Shown in pieces: positions 26,672 through 35,009 of a stretch of DNA of 64,000 nt (position 1 is the first letter of the stretch; each line of letters begins with the position of its first letter). A program made the translations under genes and the position numbers. The stretch is from Streptomyces sp. Ru62 (GTDB taxonomy: Bacteria; Actinomycetota; Actinomycetes; Streptomycetales; Streptomycetaceae), in NCBI RefSeq assembly GCF_002920615.1, contig NZ_PQSU01000027.1:1-64000 (forward strand), in the 5' to 3' direction. The notes beneath the pieces were generated by a model. It ran no database searches, was not told where the DNA came from, and was given only the letters and a program-made list of their open reading frames with translations.

Positions 26672-26735
26672 TTGACACATCCCCTTCCTGACAGGAAAGT
26701 TTCACGGTGCATCGCAGGTGCCGAAAGATACTTTC
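26672..26735 (+). promoter_or_regulatory. promoter with two operator-like palindromes before the serine hydrolase gene
   Basis: TTGACA (26672-26677) is a good -35 element. Seventeen bases on, where a -10 would sit, is the palindrome GAAAGTTTC (26695-26703). A second palindrome, GAAAG-ATA-CTTTC, lies at 26723-26735, followed by GGAGG at 26741. The spaced GAAA/TTTC half-sites resemble those bound by RpiR/MurR-type regulators of amino-sugar metabolism; that link is inference. Confidence 0.6.
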
Positions 26736-26752
26736 ACGCGGGAGGCCGCAGC

Positions 26753-28540
26753 ATGACGGACGACGTGGCAGGCGGACGAGCGAGCGGGCCGACCCGCCGC
26801 CGGCTCGTCGCGGGCACCCTGGCCGCCGGCGGCGCACTCGCCCTCGGCACCCTCCCGGCGGGCCCGGCCGCCGCCGCACCCGCCTCCGGCCGCCACCCCA
26901 CCCTGCGCCACGGCTCGCCGGAACGCGCCGGGCTGCTCCCCGCGCACCTGCGGCAACTCGTCACCGACGCCGAGGCGTTCCTCGCACCCTCCCCCCGGCA
27001 CCCCTGGTACGCGGGCGCCGTGCTGCTCGCCGGGCGCGGCGCCACCGTGGCGCTGCACGAGCCGATCGGCATGGCGGTGCGCTACGCCCGTTACGACGAG
27101 AAGACCGACACCGGCGTCGAACTGCCGCCCGAACAGCAGCTCCCGATGACCCGGGACACCGTGTTCGACCTCGCCTCCGTCTCCAAGCTGTTCACGTCCC
27201 TCCTCGCCGTGCAGCAGATCGAGCGGGGCGCGCTGGCCCTGGAGGGGACGGTCGCCTCGTACCTCCCGGAGTTCGGACGCGCCGGGAAGCAGGCGGTGAC
27301 CATCCGTCAGCTCCTCACGCACACCTCGGGCTTCCGCGCGTGGATCCCGCTGTACAACGCGCCGACGTACGAGGAGAAGCTCCAGCTCATCTGGGACGAG
27401 GCACCCCTCAACCCGCCGGGCACCGCCTACCTCTACTCGGACCTGAACCTCATCTCGCTCCAGCTCGTCCTGGAGAAGATCACCGGCCGCGCGCTGGACG
27501 TGCTGCTGCGTGACGAGATCACCGGACCGCTCGGCCTCGACAGCACCCGTTACAACCCGCCCGCCTCCTGGAAGCCGCGGATCGCGGCCACCGAGGACGC
27601 GCGCAAGCCTTGGTCAGGGCTGGACCGCGGGCTGGTGTGGGGCGAGGTGCACGACGAGAACGCGTACAGCCTGGGCGGCGTGGCCGGTCACGCGGGCGTG
27701 TTCGCGAACGCATGGGACCTCGCGGTCCTCGGCCGTACGCTGCTCGACGGCGGCCGCTACGGCCGGACCCGCATCCTGCGGCCCGAGTCGGTGGACCTGA
27801 TGTTCACCGACTTCAACACGGCCTTCCCCGGCGACGAGCACGGCCTCGGCTTCGAGCTCTACCAGCACTGGTACATGGGGGCGATGGCCACCCCGCGCAC
27901 GGCCGGCCACACCGGCTTCACCGGCACCTCGCTCGTGCTCGACCCCACGACCGACTCCTTCCTGGTCGTCCTCGGCAACTCCGTGCACCCCGTGCGTACC
28001 TGGCGGTCCGGTTCCGCCCCCCGGGTCGCCGCCGGCAACCACCTCGCCCGCGCGGTTCCGGTCCGTCCGGCGAACGGCCGTACGGCCTGGTTCTCGGGCA
28101 TGGCGAACGCCACGGCCGCCACGCTCACCCTGCCGGCGCTGGACACCTCCTCCGGCGCGGCCCGGCTGCGCTGCGCCCTGTGGTGGGACACCGAACCGCG
28201 CTCCGACCTGGTGGCCCTGGAGTCCACCACGGACGGCGGCGCCACCTGGCACCCGGTCCCCTTCACCACCACCCGCCGCGGCGGGGACCCCGAGGACCAC
28301 CCGGCGGGCACGGTCACCGGCTGGTCGGGCCGCGTCTGGCACCGGGTGGCCGCGGACCTGCCGGCCGACCCCCGGCTGGTCCTGCGTTGGCGGTACACCA
28401 CGGACGCGCTCTACGTCGGCCGGGGCGCGTACGTCGACGCGCTGCGCGTCGAGTCGGGCGGGGCGGTGCTGTTCGACGGGGCGCGCCCGGCGGACGCGGC
28501 ACGGATCGCGGCGGTGGGCTGGCAGGCCTCGGCCGACTGA
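26753..28540 (+). CDS. Tat-exported serine hydrolase (class C beta-lactamase/PBP family)
   Basis: Exported protein of 595 residues. A Tat signal (TRRRLVAGTLAAGG, about residues 13-45) precedes a beta-lactamase-fold domain: nucleophile Ser-142 in SVSK (SxxK), the YSD triad in YLYSDLN, and HTGFTG as the KTG-like box. Residues from about 440 on form an extra beta-rich domain (AATLTLPALDTSSG, WWDTEPRSDLVALES). It probably acts as a peptidoglycan or D-amino-acid peptidase rather than a drug-resistance lactamase. The ATG at 26753 follows GGAGG. Two GAAAG/CTTTC palindromes lie upstream, hinting at control by a cell-wall amino-sugar regulator. Confidence 0.87.
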   Translation: MTDDVAGGRASGPTRRRLVAGTLAAGGALALGTLPAGPAAAAPASGRHPTLRHGSPERAGLLPAHLRQLVTDAEAFLAPSPRHPWYAGAVLLAGRGATVALHEPIGMAVRYARYDEKTDTGVELPPEQQLPMTRDTVFDLASVSKLFTSLLAVQQIERGALALEGTVASYLPEFGRAGKQAVTIRQLLTHTSGFRAWIPLYNAPTYEEKLQLIWDEAPLNPPGTAYLYSDLNLISLQLVLEKITGRALDVLLRDEITGPLGLDSTRYNPPASWKPRIAATEDARKPWSGLDRGLVWGEVHDENAYSLGGVAGHAGVFANAWDLAVLGRTLLDGGRYGRTRILRPESVDLMFTDFNTAFPGDEHGLGFELYQHWYMGAMATPRTAGHTGFTGTSLVLDPTTDSFLVVLGNSVHPVRTWRSGSAPRVAAGNHLARAVPVRPANGRTAWFSGMANATAATLTLPALDTSSGAARLRCALWWDTEPRSDLVALESTTDGGATWHPVPFTTTRRGGDPEDHPAGTVTGWSGRVWHRVAADLPADPRLVLRWRYTTDALYVGRGAYVDALRVESGGAVLFDGARPADAARIAAVGWQASAD

Positions 28541-28555
28541 GCCGGGGCCCCGCGG

Positions 28556-30118
28556 TCAGTTCCGCTCCAGCACCGCCATGGCCGCGTTGTGCCCCGGCAC
28601 CCCGCTGACCCCGCCTCCGCGCACCGCGCCGGCCCCGCACAGCAGGACGTTGGAGTGCCGGGTCTCCACTCCCCAACGGCCGCTGTCCTCCTGGGCGTAC
28701 GGCCACGACAGGGCCCGGTGGAAGATGTTGCCGCCGGGCAGCCGCAGGTCCCGTTCGAGGTCGAGCGGGGTCTTGGCCTCGATGCAGGGGCGGCCGTCGG
28801 CGTCGGTGGCGAGGCAGTCCGCGAGGGGTTCGGCGAGGTGGGCGTCGAGCTGGGCGAGGGTGGACTTCAGCAGTTCCTCGCGTACGGCGTCGTTGTCCCG
28901 GTCGAAGAGCCGGGCCGGGGCGTGCAGGCCGAAGAGGGTGAGGGTCTGGTAGCCGCGCCCGGCGAGGTCGGCGCCGAGGATGGTGGGGTCGGTCAGGGAG
29001 TGGCAGTAGATCTCCGAGGGCGGGGCGGCGGGGAGTTCGCCGGCGGCGGCCTGGGCGTGGGCGGTGGCCAGTTGCCGGTAGCCCTCGGCGATGTGGAAGG
29101 TGCCGGCGAACGCCTCGCGCGGGTCGGCCTCGGGGTCGCGCAGCCGGGGCAGCCGGGTGAGCAGCATGTTGACCTTGAGCTGGGCCCCCTCGACGGGTTC
29201 GGGCGCCGGGTCGCCGGTGAGGACGGCCAGTTCGTGCGGGGAGGCGTTCACCAGGACGTGGCGGGCGGTCGCGGTGCCCTCGCCGGTGGCGGTGCGGTAG
29301 ACGACCTCGGCGGTCGTCCCGTCCGTGTCGATCCGGATCGCCTCGTGCCCGGTGGCGATGCGCGCGCCGGCCGCGCGCGCCGCGTCGGCCAGCGCGTCGG
29401 TCAGCGCCCCCATGCCGCCGACGGGCACGTCCCAGGCGCCGGTTCCGCCGCCGATGACGTGGTAGAGGAAGCAGCGGTTCTGCACGAGGGTGGGGTCGTG
29501 GGCGTCGGCGAAGGTCCCGATGAGCGCGTCGGTGAGGACGACGCCCCGGACCAGGTCGTCGGTGAAGGTCCGCTCGATGGCGACGCCGACCGGCTCCTCG
29601 AACAGGGCGCGCCAGGCGGCCTCGTCGTCGATGCGGCGGCGCAGTTCGTCGCGGGTGGGCAGCGGTTCGGTGAGCGTGGGGAAGACGCGCTGGGCGACGT
29701 GGCCGGTCATGCCGTAGAAGCGCTGCCAGGCCTCGTACTCGCGGTCGCCGCCGGTGAGCCGGGCGAACGCCTCCCGGGTGCGCTGCTCGCCGCCGCCGAC
29801 GAGGAGACCGGTGGGCCGGCCCGCGCGCTCCGCCGGGGTGTACGACGAGATGGTGCGGGAGCGGACGCGGAAGTCCAGCCCGAGGTCGCGCACGATCTTC
29901 TCCGGCAGCAGGCTGACCAGGTAGGAGTAGCGCGACAGGCGGGCGTCGATCCCGGCGAACGGGCGGGTGGAGACGGCCGCGCCACCGGTGTGGTCCAGGC
30001 GTTCCAGCACCAGCACCGAGCGACCGGCCCGGGCCAGGTAGGCGGCGGCGACCAGGCCGTTGTGGCCTGCGCCGACGATGACGGCGTCGTACGCGCGGGT
30101 TCCCTCGTTCGCGGACAT
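28556..30118 (-). CDS. FAD-dependent desaturase/oxidoreductase, phytoene-desaturase (CrtI)-like
   Basis: Flavoprotein of 520 residues. The N-terminal FAD loop is VIVGAGHNGLVAAAYLARAG followed by a VLERLDHTGG Glu for ribose binding; the C-terminal FAD motif is VLLCGAGAVRGGGVSGVPG. The layout matches the CrtI/RetSat-like family of amine-oxidase-type flavoproteins. No phytoene synthase or other carotenoid gene is near, so carotenoid desaturation is not supported; the real substrate is unknown. The ATG at 30118 fits the family start better than one nine codons upstream. The next gene, an MpaB-type oxygenase, lies 54 bases upstream in the same orientation, so the two may form an operon. Confidence 0.82.
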   Translation of the reverse strand: MSANEGTRAYDAVIVGAGHNGLVAAAYLARAGRSVLVLERLDHTGGAAVSTRPFAGIDARLSRYSYLVSLLPEKIVRDLGLDFRVRSRTISSYTPAERAGRPTGLLVGGGEQRTREAFARLTGGDREYEAWQRFYGMTGHVAQRVFPTLTEPLPTRDELRRRIDDEAAWRALFEEPVGVAIERTFTDDLVRGVVLTDALIGTFADAHDPTLVQNRCFLYHVIGGGTGAWDVPVGGMGALTDALADAARAAGARIATGHEAIRIDTDGTTAEVVYRTATGEGTATARHVLVNASPHELAVLTGDPAPEPVEGAQLKVNMLLTRLPRLRDPEADPREAFAGTFHIAEGYRQLATAHAQAAAGELPAAPPSEIYCHSLTDPTILGADLAGRGYQTLTLFGLHAPARLFDRDNDAVREELLKSTLAQLDAHLAEPLADCLATDADGRPCIEAKTPLDLERDLRLPGGNIFHRALSWPYAQEDSGRWGVETRHSNVLLCGAGAVRGGGVSGVPGHNAAMAVLERN

Positions 30119-30172
30119 GGTTCTTCGTAGCACGCGGTGATCCACGACGGCCAGAGGCGGGCCGGGGCGGGA

Positions 30173-31039
30173 TCAGGCCCTCACCTTGTGCGGTGCCGGA
30201 CGCGCCTGCGGGCCGAGCCGCGCCATGGCCCGCAGGATGTGCTTCGGCGGGAGCTGCCAGCGCAGCCGTGCGGGGATCCGGCGGAGCACGGCCCCGGTGA
30301 CGCGCAGCCGGCGGGTGACGACGGCGGGCGCGGGGGCGGGTCTGCCGTACAGCTCATGGGCGTACGGCGGCAGGGCCGCGTACGCCAGCAGTGCCACCCG
30401 CCGCCACAGCAGCTCGCGCGCCGGGACGAGCAGCGGGTGTGCCGGCGGCCGGAGGAGGAAGGCGTCCACGTCGTGGGCCTCGGGTCCGGCCGCCAGCTCC
30501 GGCCGGACCGCTTCGAAGTACGCGGCCAGCTCCGCCCGGCTCGCCGGCACGGTGTGCGGGTCGAGCCCCACCAGGCGGGCGCTGACGCGGTGTTCGGCTA
30601 TGTACCGGTCGGCTTGGGCGTCGGTGAGCGGGAAGCCGGAGCGGCGCAGGACGTGCAGATAGGAGTCGATCTCCGCGCAGTGCACCCACAGCAGCAGCTC
30701 CGGCTCGTCGACGCCGTACCGCTCGCCGGTGTCCGGGTCGGTCGCGGTGAGCATGCTGTGGATCTTCCGCACCCGCGCCCCGGCCCGCTCTGCGGCCTCG
30801 CTCGTGCCGTAGGTCGTGGTCCCGACGAAATGCGCGGTCCGCATCAGCCGCCCCCAGGCGTCCCGCCGGAAGTCGGAGTTCTGCATGACGCCCCGGACCG
30901 CACGCGGATGCAAGGCCTGGAGGTACAGCGCACGGACCCCGGCGACCCACATCATGGGGTCACCGTGCATCTGCCAGGTCACGGAGGCAGGGGTGAACAG
31001 TCCGGGGTCGCCGTTGCCCGCGGATGTGCCCACAGCCAC
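30173..31039 (-). CDS. MpaB/latex-clearing-type oxygenase (DUF2236)
   Basis: Protein of 288 residues of the DUF2236 family, related to the b-type haem oxygenases Lcp and MpaB. The conserved motif is the LQALHPRAVRGVM region near residue 40, with a later HSMLTATDPDTGERYG stretch and CAEIDSYLHVL. The start is GTG at 31039, with an AAGGGGTGAGG ribosome site. It lies immediately upstream of the CrtI-like flavoprotein gene, suggesting joint oxidation of a hydrophobic, possibly isoprenoid, substrate. It lacks a Tat signal, unlike secreted latex-clearing protein, so it acts inside the cell. Confidence 0.8.
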   Translation of the reverse strand: MAVGTSAGNGDPGLFTPASVTWQMHGDPMMWVAGVRALYLQALHPRAVRGVMQNSDFRRDAWGRLMRTAHFVGTTTYGTSEAAERAGARVRKIHSMLTATDPDTGERYGVDEPELLLWVHCAEIDSYLHVLRRSGFPLTDAQADRYIAEHRVSARLVGLDPHTVPASRAELAAYFEAVRPELAAGPEAHDVDAFLLRPPAHPLLVPARELLWRRVALLAYAALPPYAHELYGRPAPAPAVVTRRLRVTGAVLRRIPARLRWQLPPKHILRAMARLGPQARPAPHKVRA

Positions 31040-31206
31040 GTGACCTCACCCCTTGCCGCATCCCACCGGGCTTCTTGGGCGCAGCCTATTCGCCCACGTC
31101 CCGCGGCGGAATCGGAGCGTCGAAGACGTCGACGAGGAACTCCGAGGCCGACCGGGCCGCATCCGGTGACTGACGCGTGTGGCCGAGGTGCACGGCACCT
31201 CCGAAG

Positions 31207-31608
31207 TCACCCGAGCGTTTCCAGGAAGTCCGCGCAGGCGTCGGCGCAGGCCCGGCAGGCGGCCGCGGCGGACTCGGCACCGGGGTGCTCGTCGAAGGCG
31301 CGGGCGCACTCCAGACAGACCGAGCGGCACCAGTCCACCCGGACCCGGATCGCCTCCTCGTCCTGTCGGTTCTCCTCGCACAGCACGCGGCAGGTCGCGT
31401 CGCACACCTCGGCGCACATGATGCCCAGCCGGCGCGCCCGCTCCTGGTGCTCACTCCCGTCCGGGTCGACCAGGCTCGCGCGCACGGCACAGGCCCGGGC
31501 GCACTCCGTGCACGCCTGGGCACAGGTGAAACGGTCCTCCAGGAACCGGTAGAGCTGCTGCGAAGTCGGCGATGTCACACCGTGCGGGTAGCCGGGGCGG
31601 GCGGCCAC
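31207..31608 (-). CDS. Cys-rich DUF326/Csp-like four-helix protein
   Basis: Protein of 133 residues with 14 Cys in CxxxC-type helical repeats: CAQACTECARAC, CAEVCDATCRVLC, CRSVCLEC and CRACADAC. This pattern matches the DUF326 and Csp copper-storage four-helix bundle, whose core Cys bind many Cu(I) ions. There is no Tat signal, so it should be cytosolic (Csp3-like). The call starts at GTG 31608; a shorter GTG start at 31578 (VTSPTSQQ) is equally possible. No copper transporter or chaperone is adjacent. Metal binding is inferred from Cys spacing. Confidence 0.85.
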   Translation of the reverse strand: MAARPGYPHGVTSPTSQQLYRFLEDRFTCAQACTECARACAVRASLVDPDGSEHQERARRLGIMCAEVCDATCRVLCEENRQDEEAIRVRVDWCRSVCLECARAFDEHPGAESAAAACRACADACADFLETLG

Positions 31609-31709
31609 AAACCACTGTCCCCCGGGACCGGATGGCGAGCACCGCCCGGCCGACCGCCGTAACCCACAGTGTCCGGGTTCGTCCGGTTCTGGCCGGGTAT
31701 CCCTCTTCT

Positions 31710-32075
31710 ATGAACACCGCATCGATGCAGCTGGCCGCGGCGAGCGGTCTGATGAGCCTCTTCCTGTTCATCGTGGCCGTGGCCGTTCTCGCGCTGCTGG
31801 CCGGCGGCTTCTGGATGACCTCGCGCGTCAGATACCGCGAGTCCCCGCGCCCCCGCCCCGAGGAACAGCCCAAGCTGCCGCCGGAGGGGCCGGTGCACGA
31901 GGTCCGGGAGAACCGGGAGTCCGCGGAGGTACCGCGGATCCCCAAGGGCGACCGCCCGCTCACCCCGTACGAGCTGACCAACATGGACACCCGGACCAAC
32001 CCGTCGAAGGAGCGTCCGCGCTGGAGCAAGGGCTCCAGCGGCTCGTTCGGCGGCGGCGGACTCGGCGCCCACTGA
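31710..32075 (+). CDS. DUF6479-family membrane protein
   Basis: Small protein of 121 residues with one N-terminal membrane segment (LMSLFLFIVAVAVLALLAGG, residues about 14-33) and a soluble tail ending in a Gly/Ser-rich GSFGGGGLG element. Length and pattern match the Streptomyces DUF6479 family of unknown function. The ATG at 31710 has no ribosome site, so it may be leaderless. The gene is alone on the plus strand between two minus-strand genes. It was placed by the family-like Lys/Pro-rich central region, and the confidence is moderate. Confidence 0.7.
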   Translation: MNTASMQLAAASGLMSLFLFIVAVAVLALLAGGFWMTSRVRYRESPRPRPEEQPKLPPEGPVHEVRENRESAEVPRIPKGDRPLTPYELTNMDTRTNPSKERPRWSKGSSGSFGGGGLGAH

Positions 32076-32146
32076 GCTTCGGCCGCGCCGGTCCCGCCCC
32101 CCACCGATCCCCGGCAAGCCGGCCCGCGCCGGACCGCCGTGCGCCC

Positions 32147-32602
32147 CTAGGAGGACTTCCGGGCGGCGTCCAGGCGGCCGACGCGGGCCACGTTCTCCCG
32201 GTCCTCGGGATCCTGGCTGGGCTCGGCCGCGAACCAGGCGTCGAGGATCTCCTTCAGCACCGGTTCCGAGGTGAGCCTGAGGCTCAGCGCGAGGACGTTG
32301 GCGTCGTTCCAGCGCCGCGCCCCGTCCGCCGTGCCGGCGTCCACGCACAGCGCCGCGCGCACGCCCGGCACCTTGTTGGCCGCGATGGACGCGCCGGTAC
32401 CGGTCCAGCAGCACACCACCGCCTGGTCGGCCGCGCCCTCGGCCACGTCCCGGGCGGCGGCCTGGGAACAGACCGCCCACTGCGCGTCGGCCCCGGGCCT
32501 CAGCGCGCCGTGTTCCCGCACCTCGTGGCCACGGCGTCGCAGCTCCGCGACCAGCAGACGGGCCACGGGTTCGTCCATGTCGGAGGAGACGGAGATCCGC
32601 AT
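32147..32602 (-). CDS. RpiB/LacAB-family sugar-phosphate isomerase-like protein
   Basis: Protein of 151 residues with the ribose-5-phosphate isomerase B fold: MRISVSSDMDEPVARLL, CWTGTGASIAANKVPG, VRAALCVDAGTADGARRWNDANVL. The family normally has a Cys or Glu base in the GTGxG loop and His-Asp at the start of the next helix (CHD); here the equivalent is CVD, so the usual phosphate- or ring-opening His is missing. It may be specialised or act on a different phosphosugar. An ATG at 32602 gives the normal family N-terminus. A hairpin separates it from the upstream small gene. Confidence 0.75.
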   Translation of the reverse strand: MRISVSSDMDEPVARLLVAELRRRGHEVREHGALRPGADAQWAVCSQAAARDVAEGAADQAVVCCWTGTGASIAANKVPGVRAALCVDAGTADGARRWNDANVLALSLRLTSEPVLKEILDAWFAAEPSQDPEDRENVARVGRLDAARKSS

Positions 32603-32649
32603 ACCCCGGAGCGTAGCGCGTGGCGCCCGGACCCGGCCGGACATGCCGA

Positions 32650-32670
32650 ACGGCCCCGCGGAGGGGCCGT
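32650..32670 (-). terminator. hairpin terminator
   Basis: ACGGCCCC and GGGGCCGT form a perfect 8-bp stem with a GCGGA loop, between the small-protein gene (stop at 32699) and the RpiB-like gene (start at 32602), both on the minus strand. It probably ends transcription of the small gene. Confidence 0.65.
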
Positions 32671-32698
32671 CCGGCAGGCGTCGGGCAGGATGCGGGGG

Positions 32699-32893
32699 TC
32701 AGGGGTGGTCGGGCTGCTGTGCCGGAGGCACCCCGCCGCCCTCGCCCCCGCCCTTGCCGCCCTTGTCCGAGCCGTGCGGGCGGCCGCCCGCGTCCCGGCC
32801 GGCCGGCTGGCGGGCCTTCAGCTCGCCGCTGTCCTGCGGGGTGGCGCCACCCTTGTCACTGCGCCGCTGTTCGGGCTGCTGCGGATTGGACAT
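32699..32893 (-). CDS. small hydrophilic protein, 64 residues
   Basis: Very hydrophilic, Gln/Gly/Lys-rich protein with no predicted fold (MSNPQQPEQRRSDKGG, then GSDKGGKGGGEGGG). A GGAGGGAG ribosome site precedes the ATG at 32893 and a hairpin terminator follows, which together support a real gene. Similar small disordered proteins are widespread in Streptomyces; no function is known to me. It is transcribed apart from the STAS-ANTAR-GAF gene, which starts its own transcript upstream on the same strand. Confidence 0.55.
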   Translation of the reverse strand: MSNPQQPEQRRSDKGGATPQDSGELKARQPAGRDAGGRPHGSDKGGKGGGEGGGVPPAQQPDHP

Positions 32894-32993
32894 GCGCCGG
32901 ACTCCCTCCGGATGGTGCGTGATGGTGCGTGCTCCGTACGGAGCCCGGGTTCCCAGCGGGACGCGGGTGACGCACACCGGCGGTGGACCGGAT

Positions 32994-34244
32994 TCACGGC
33001 GCCGGGTGGGTCAGCGTCCGGTGGAGGTGTTCGAGGGCGTCCAGGAGCACCGAGCGGTGGTACCAACTCAGCCAGGCCGACGTGTCCGCGGCGAGCAGGG
33101 CGAACGCCTCGGCCTGCGCGGCGGTCGTCCGGTGACCGGCGTCGGGCCAGTGCAGGGTGATCACGCCGGTGCACGAGCCGGCGGAGGAGAGCACCGGGAC
33201 GCTGTGCACGGCCCGGGTGCCGGTGGCCAGCAGCACGCGCCGGCAGTCGTCGGAGAGCTGCGTGTCCGTCGCGACGTCGGGCACGCTCACCTGGCGGCCC
33301 CGGACCCGGGCCGCCGCGTCGGCCGTGCCGTCGCCCCGGCCGCGCACGAGCTGGTCCAGGAACGTCTCCGCACAGCCGTAGTGGGTCTCCAGCATCAGGG
33401 CGTTCACGGCCGGGTCCACGAACTGCACGTACCCGGCGGGTGCCTTCCCGATGGCCAGCGCCTCGTGCAGGACGGCGTCGATCATCTGCCGGCGGTAGCG
33501 CGGGTCCCGGCCGCCGCGGGCCAGCATCCGCAGCTGCGGCACCGGCAGTGAGCGGCGGCCCGGGAACCACACGTCGCCGTCCGGGGGCCGGGCCACCACC
33601 ACGGCCGAGACCAGGACCCGCAGCGGCACGTTGAACCGCTGCGAGGCCTCGCGCAGCACCCGGAAGGCGCTGCCGGAGTCCGGCAGTCCGTAGCGGACCA
33701 TGAGCGTGCCCTGCGCCATGCCGATCACCGGCGCGGTGCGCACCCGGGCGCGCAGCGCGCGGACCTCCTTGTGCAGGTCCTCGTACGAGGGCCGCAGCGG
33801 GTCCGCCATCTGCGACCGCCAGGCGGGCAGCTCCTCCACCCGGGAGGCGGCACGGGCCAGCTCGCGCAGCGCCTCGTCCAGGGTGGCGTACAGCCGCACG
33901 CCGTCCAGGCGGGCCAGGTGCACCGCCTCGCGGACCCCGGGGCGGGCGCGGACGATGATCAGGTCGGGGCGTCCGGTGCGTGCCCGGGTCGTCTCGCTGA
34001 GCGTGCGCAGCACGGCGGCGCCGCCGAGCTGGACGTGCGCCATGTCGAGCACGGGGCGCAGTCCGGCGCGGTCCGCCTGTTCCAGGTGACCGCGCAGCTC
34101 CTCCGACCAGGCCTGGGCGCCGTCGGCGTCGAGGCTGCCCGACATGCGCAGCAGGAGGGCGCCCTCGGCGGGCAGCCCCTCGACGACGGAGGACTCGATC
34201 ACGAGGGGAGCCGGTGCCGCAGGTCGGCCGGAAGAAGGTTTCAT
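32994..34244 (-). CDS. STAS-ANTAR-GAF multidomain regulator
   Basis: Protein of 416 residues with a STAS domain at the N-terminus (about 12-120; RMSGSLDADGAQAWSEEL, PVLDMAHVQLGGAAVLRTL), an ANTAR-like RNA-binding helix bundle at about 160-215 (RTAPVIGMAQGTLMVRYG, SAFRVLREASQRFNV) and a C-terminal GAF domain (about 250-410; YVQFVDPAVNALML, SVPVLSSAGSCTGVITLHW). STAS domains are antagonists in sigma-factor partner switching, and ANTAR domains act as antiterminators, so this may link signal sensing to transcription. It lies next to a second STAS protein gene (138-base gap), perhaps as an operon. Confidence 0.8.
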   Translation of the reverse strand: MKPSSGRPAAPAPLVIESSVVEGLPAEGALLLRMSGSLDADGAQAWSEELRGHLEQADRAGLRPVLDMAHVQLGGAAVLRTLSETTRARTGRPDLIIVRARPGVREAVHLARLDGVRLYATLDEALRELARAASRVEELPAWRSQMADPLRPSYEDLHKEVRALRARVRTAPVIGMAQGTLMVRYGLPDSGSAFRVLREASQRFNVPLRVLVSAVVVARPPDGDVWFPGRRSLPVPQLRMLARGGRDPRYRRQMIDAVLHEALAIGKAPAGYVQFVDPAVNALMLETHYGCAETFLDQLVRGRGDGTADAAARVRGRQVSVPDVATDTQLSDDCRRVLLATGTRAVHSVPVLSSAGSCTGVITLHWPDAGHRTTAAQAEAFALLAADTSAWLSWYHRSVLLDALEHLHRTLTHPAP

Positions 34245-34381
34245 CGCATCACCCAGACAGGACGTCCCAAAGAACTCGATCGGCCTCTTCCCGACCTGTG
34301 CGCCATTGCGCACGGTAGGCCCCGGGCCGTCGACCGCGCCATCCACCGCGCCGTGCGGCAGAGCGGCGGGCCGCGCGGTCG

Positions 34382-34885
34382 CTAGCCGAGGCCGCCGGGG
34401 TCCGGGCGGGCCGGTTCGCACGCCGGCTGGCACGCCCGTTCCCGTCCCGGTTCGCGGGACGTCAGGGCGTCCAGGGCCGACGCCAGGGTGGCGTGCACCC
34501 GGATGCCCGGCAGCCCGGCCGAGGTCAGGGCCTCCCGGACGTGCGGTCTGGGCTGTACGACGGACAGGGCGCGGCCGGTGTGCGCGAGGGCCCCGGTCGC
34601 CCGGTCCAGGGAGCGCACCGCGTCGGCACAGGCGAGATACGCCTCGCTCAGGTCCAGCAGGGGGTGTTCACCGGCCTGGCCGGCATGGGCCACGTGCTCG
34701 GCGAGGGCTTCGGAGAACAGCCGGGCGTTGGAGGCGTCGACCGTGCCACGGGTCTTCAGGACGCTGATGCCGCCGAGCCCCGGGCGGTGCTCGTGCACGG
34801 TCTGCAGGAGCAGCGGGGCGGGGCCGCCGGGGCGGACGCGGGCGGGTGACGGCTGACCGTCTTCCCTGGGTGATCGGGTTTCCAC
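34382..34885 (-). CDS. STAS-domain anti-sigma-factor antagonist-like protein
   Basis: Protein of 167 residues with a STAS domain (about 30-140): ISVLKTRGTVDASNARLFSE, PLLDLSEAYLACADAV and RALSVVQPRPHVREALTSAG. The region where a phosphorylatable Ser normally sits reads LSEAYLACADAVRSL, with no clear target Ser, so it may not be a standard SpoIIAA-type switch. Flanking tails are Pro- and Arg-rich. Start GTG at 34885. It may be co-transcribed with the STAS-ANTAR-GAF gene downstream. Confidence 0.7.
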   Translation of the reverse strand: METRSPREDGQPSPARVRPGGPAPLLLQTVHEHRPGLGGISVLKTRGTVDASNARLFSEALAEHVAHAGQAGEHPLLDLSEAYLACADAVRSLDRATGALAHTGRALSVVQPRPHVREALTSAGLPGIRVHATLASALDALTSREPGRERACQPACEPARPDPGGLG

Positions 34886-35009
34886 GGGGATCGGGCTTCC
34901 TGGAGGCGGGAGGAAGGATCAGCCGGCCGCGTCTTGACCGGGACATCACTGTGCCCGCGCGGTGCGGGGGATGCAACGACGTCCCCGGGCGTGTCGTACC
35001 GCCGTCAGG

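Noticed and set aside
26753..28540. Beta-lactamase antibiotic resistance gene
   Set aside because: The long C-terminal domain, Tat signal and cell-wall-type operators fit a peptidase or PBP-like hydrolase better than a resistance enzyme.
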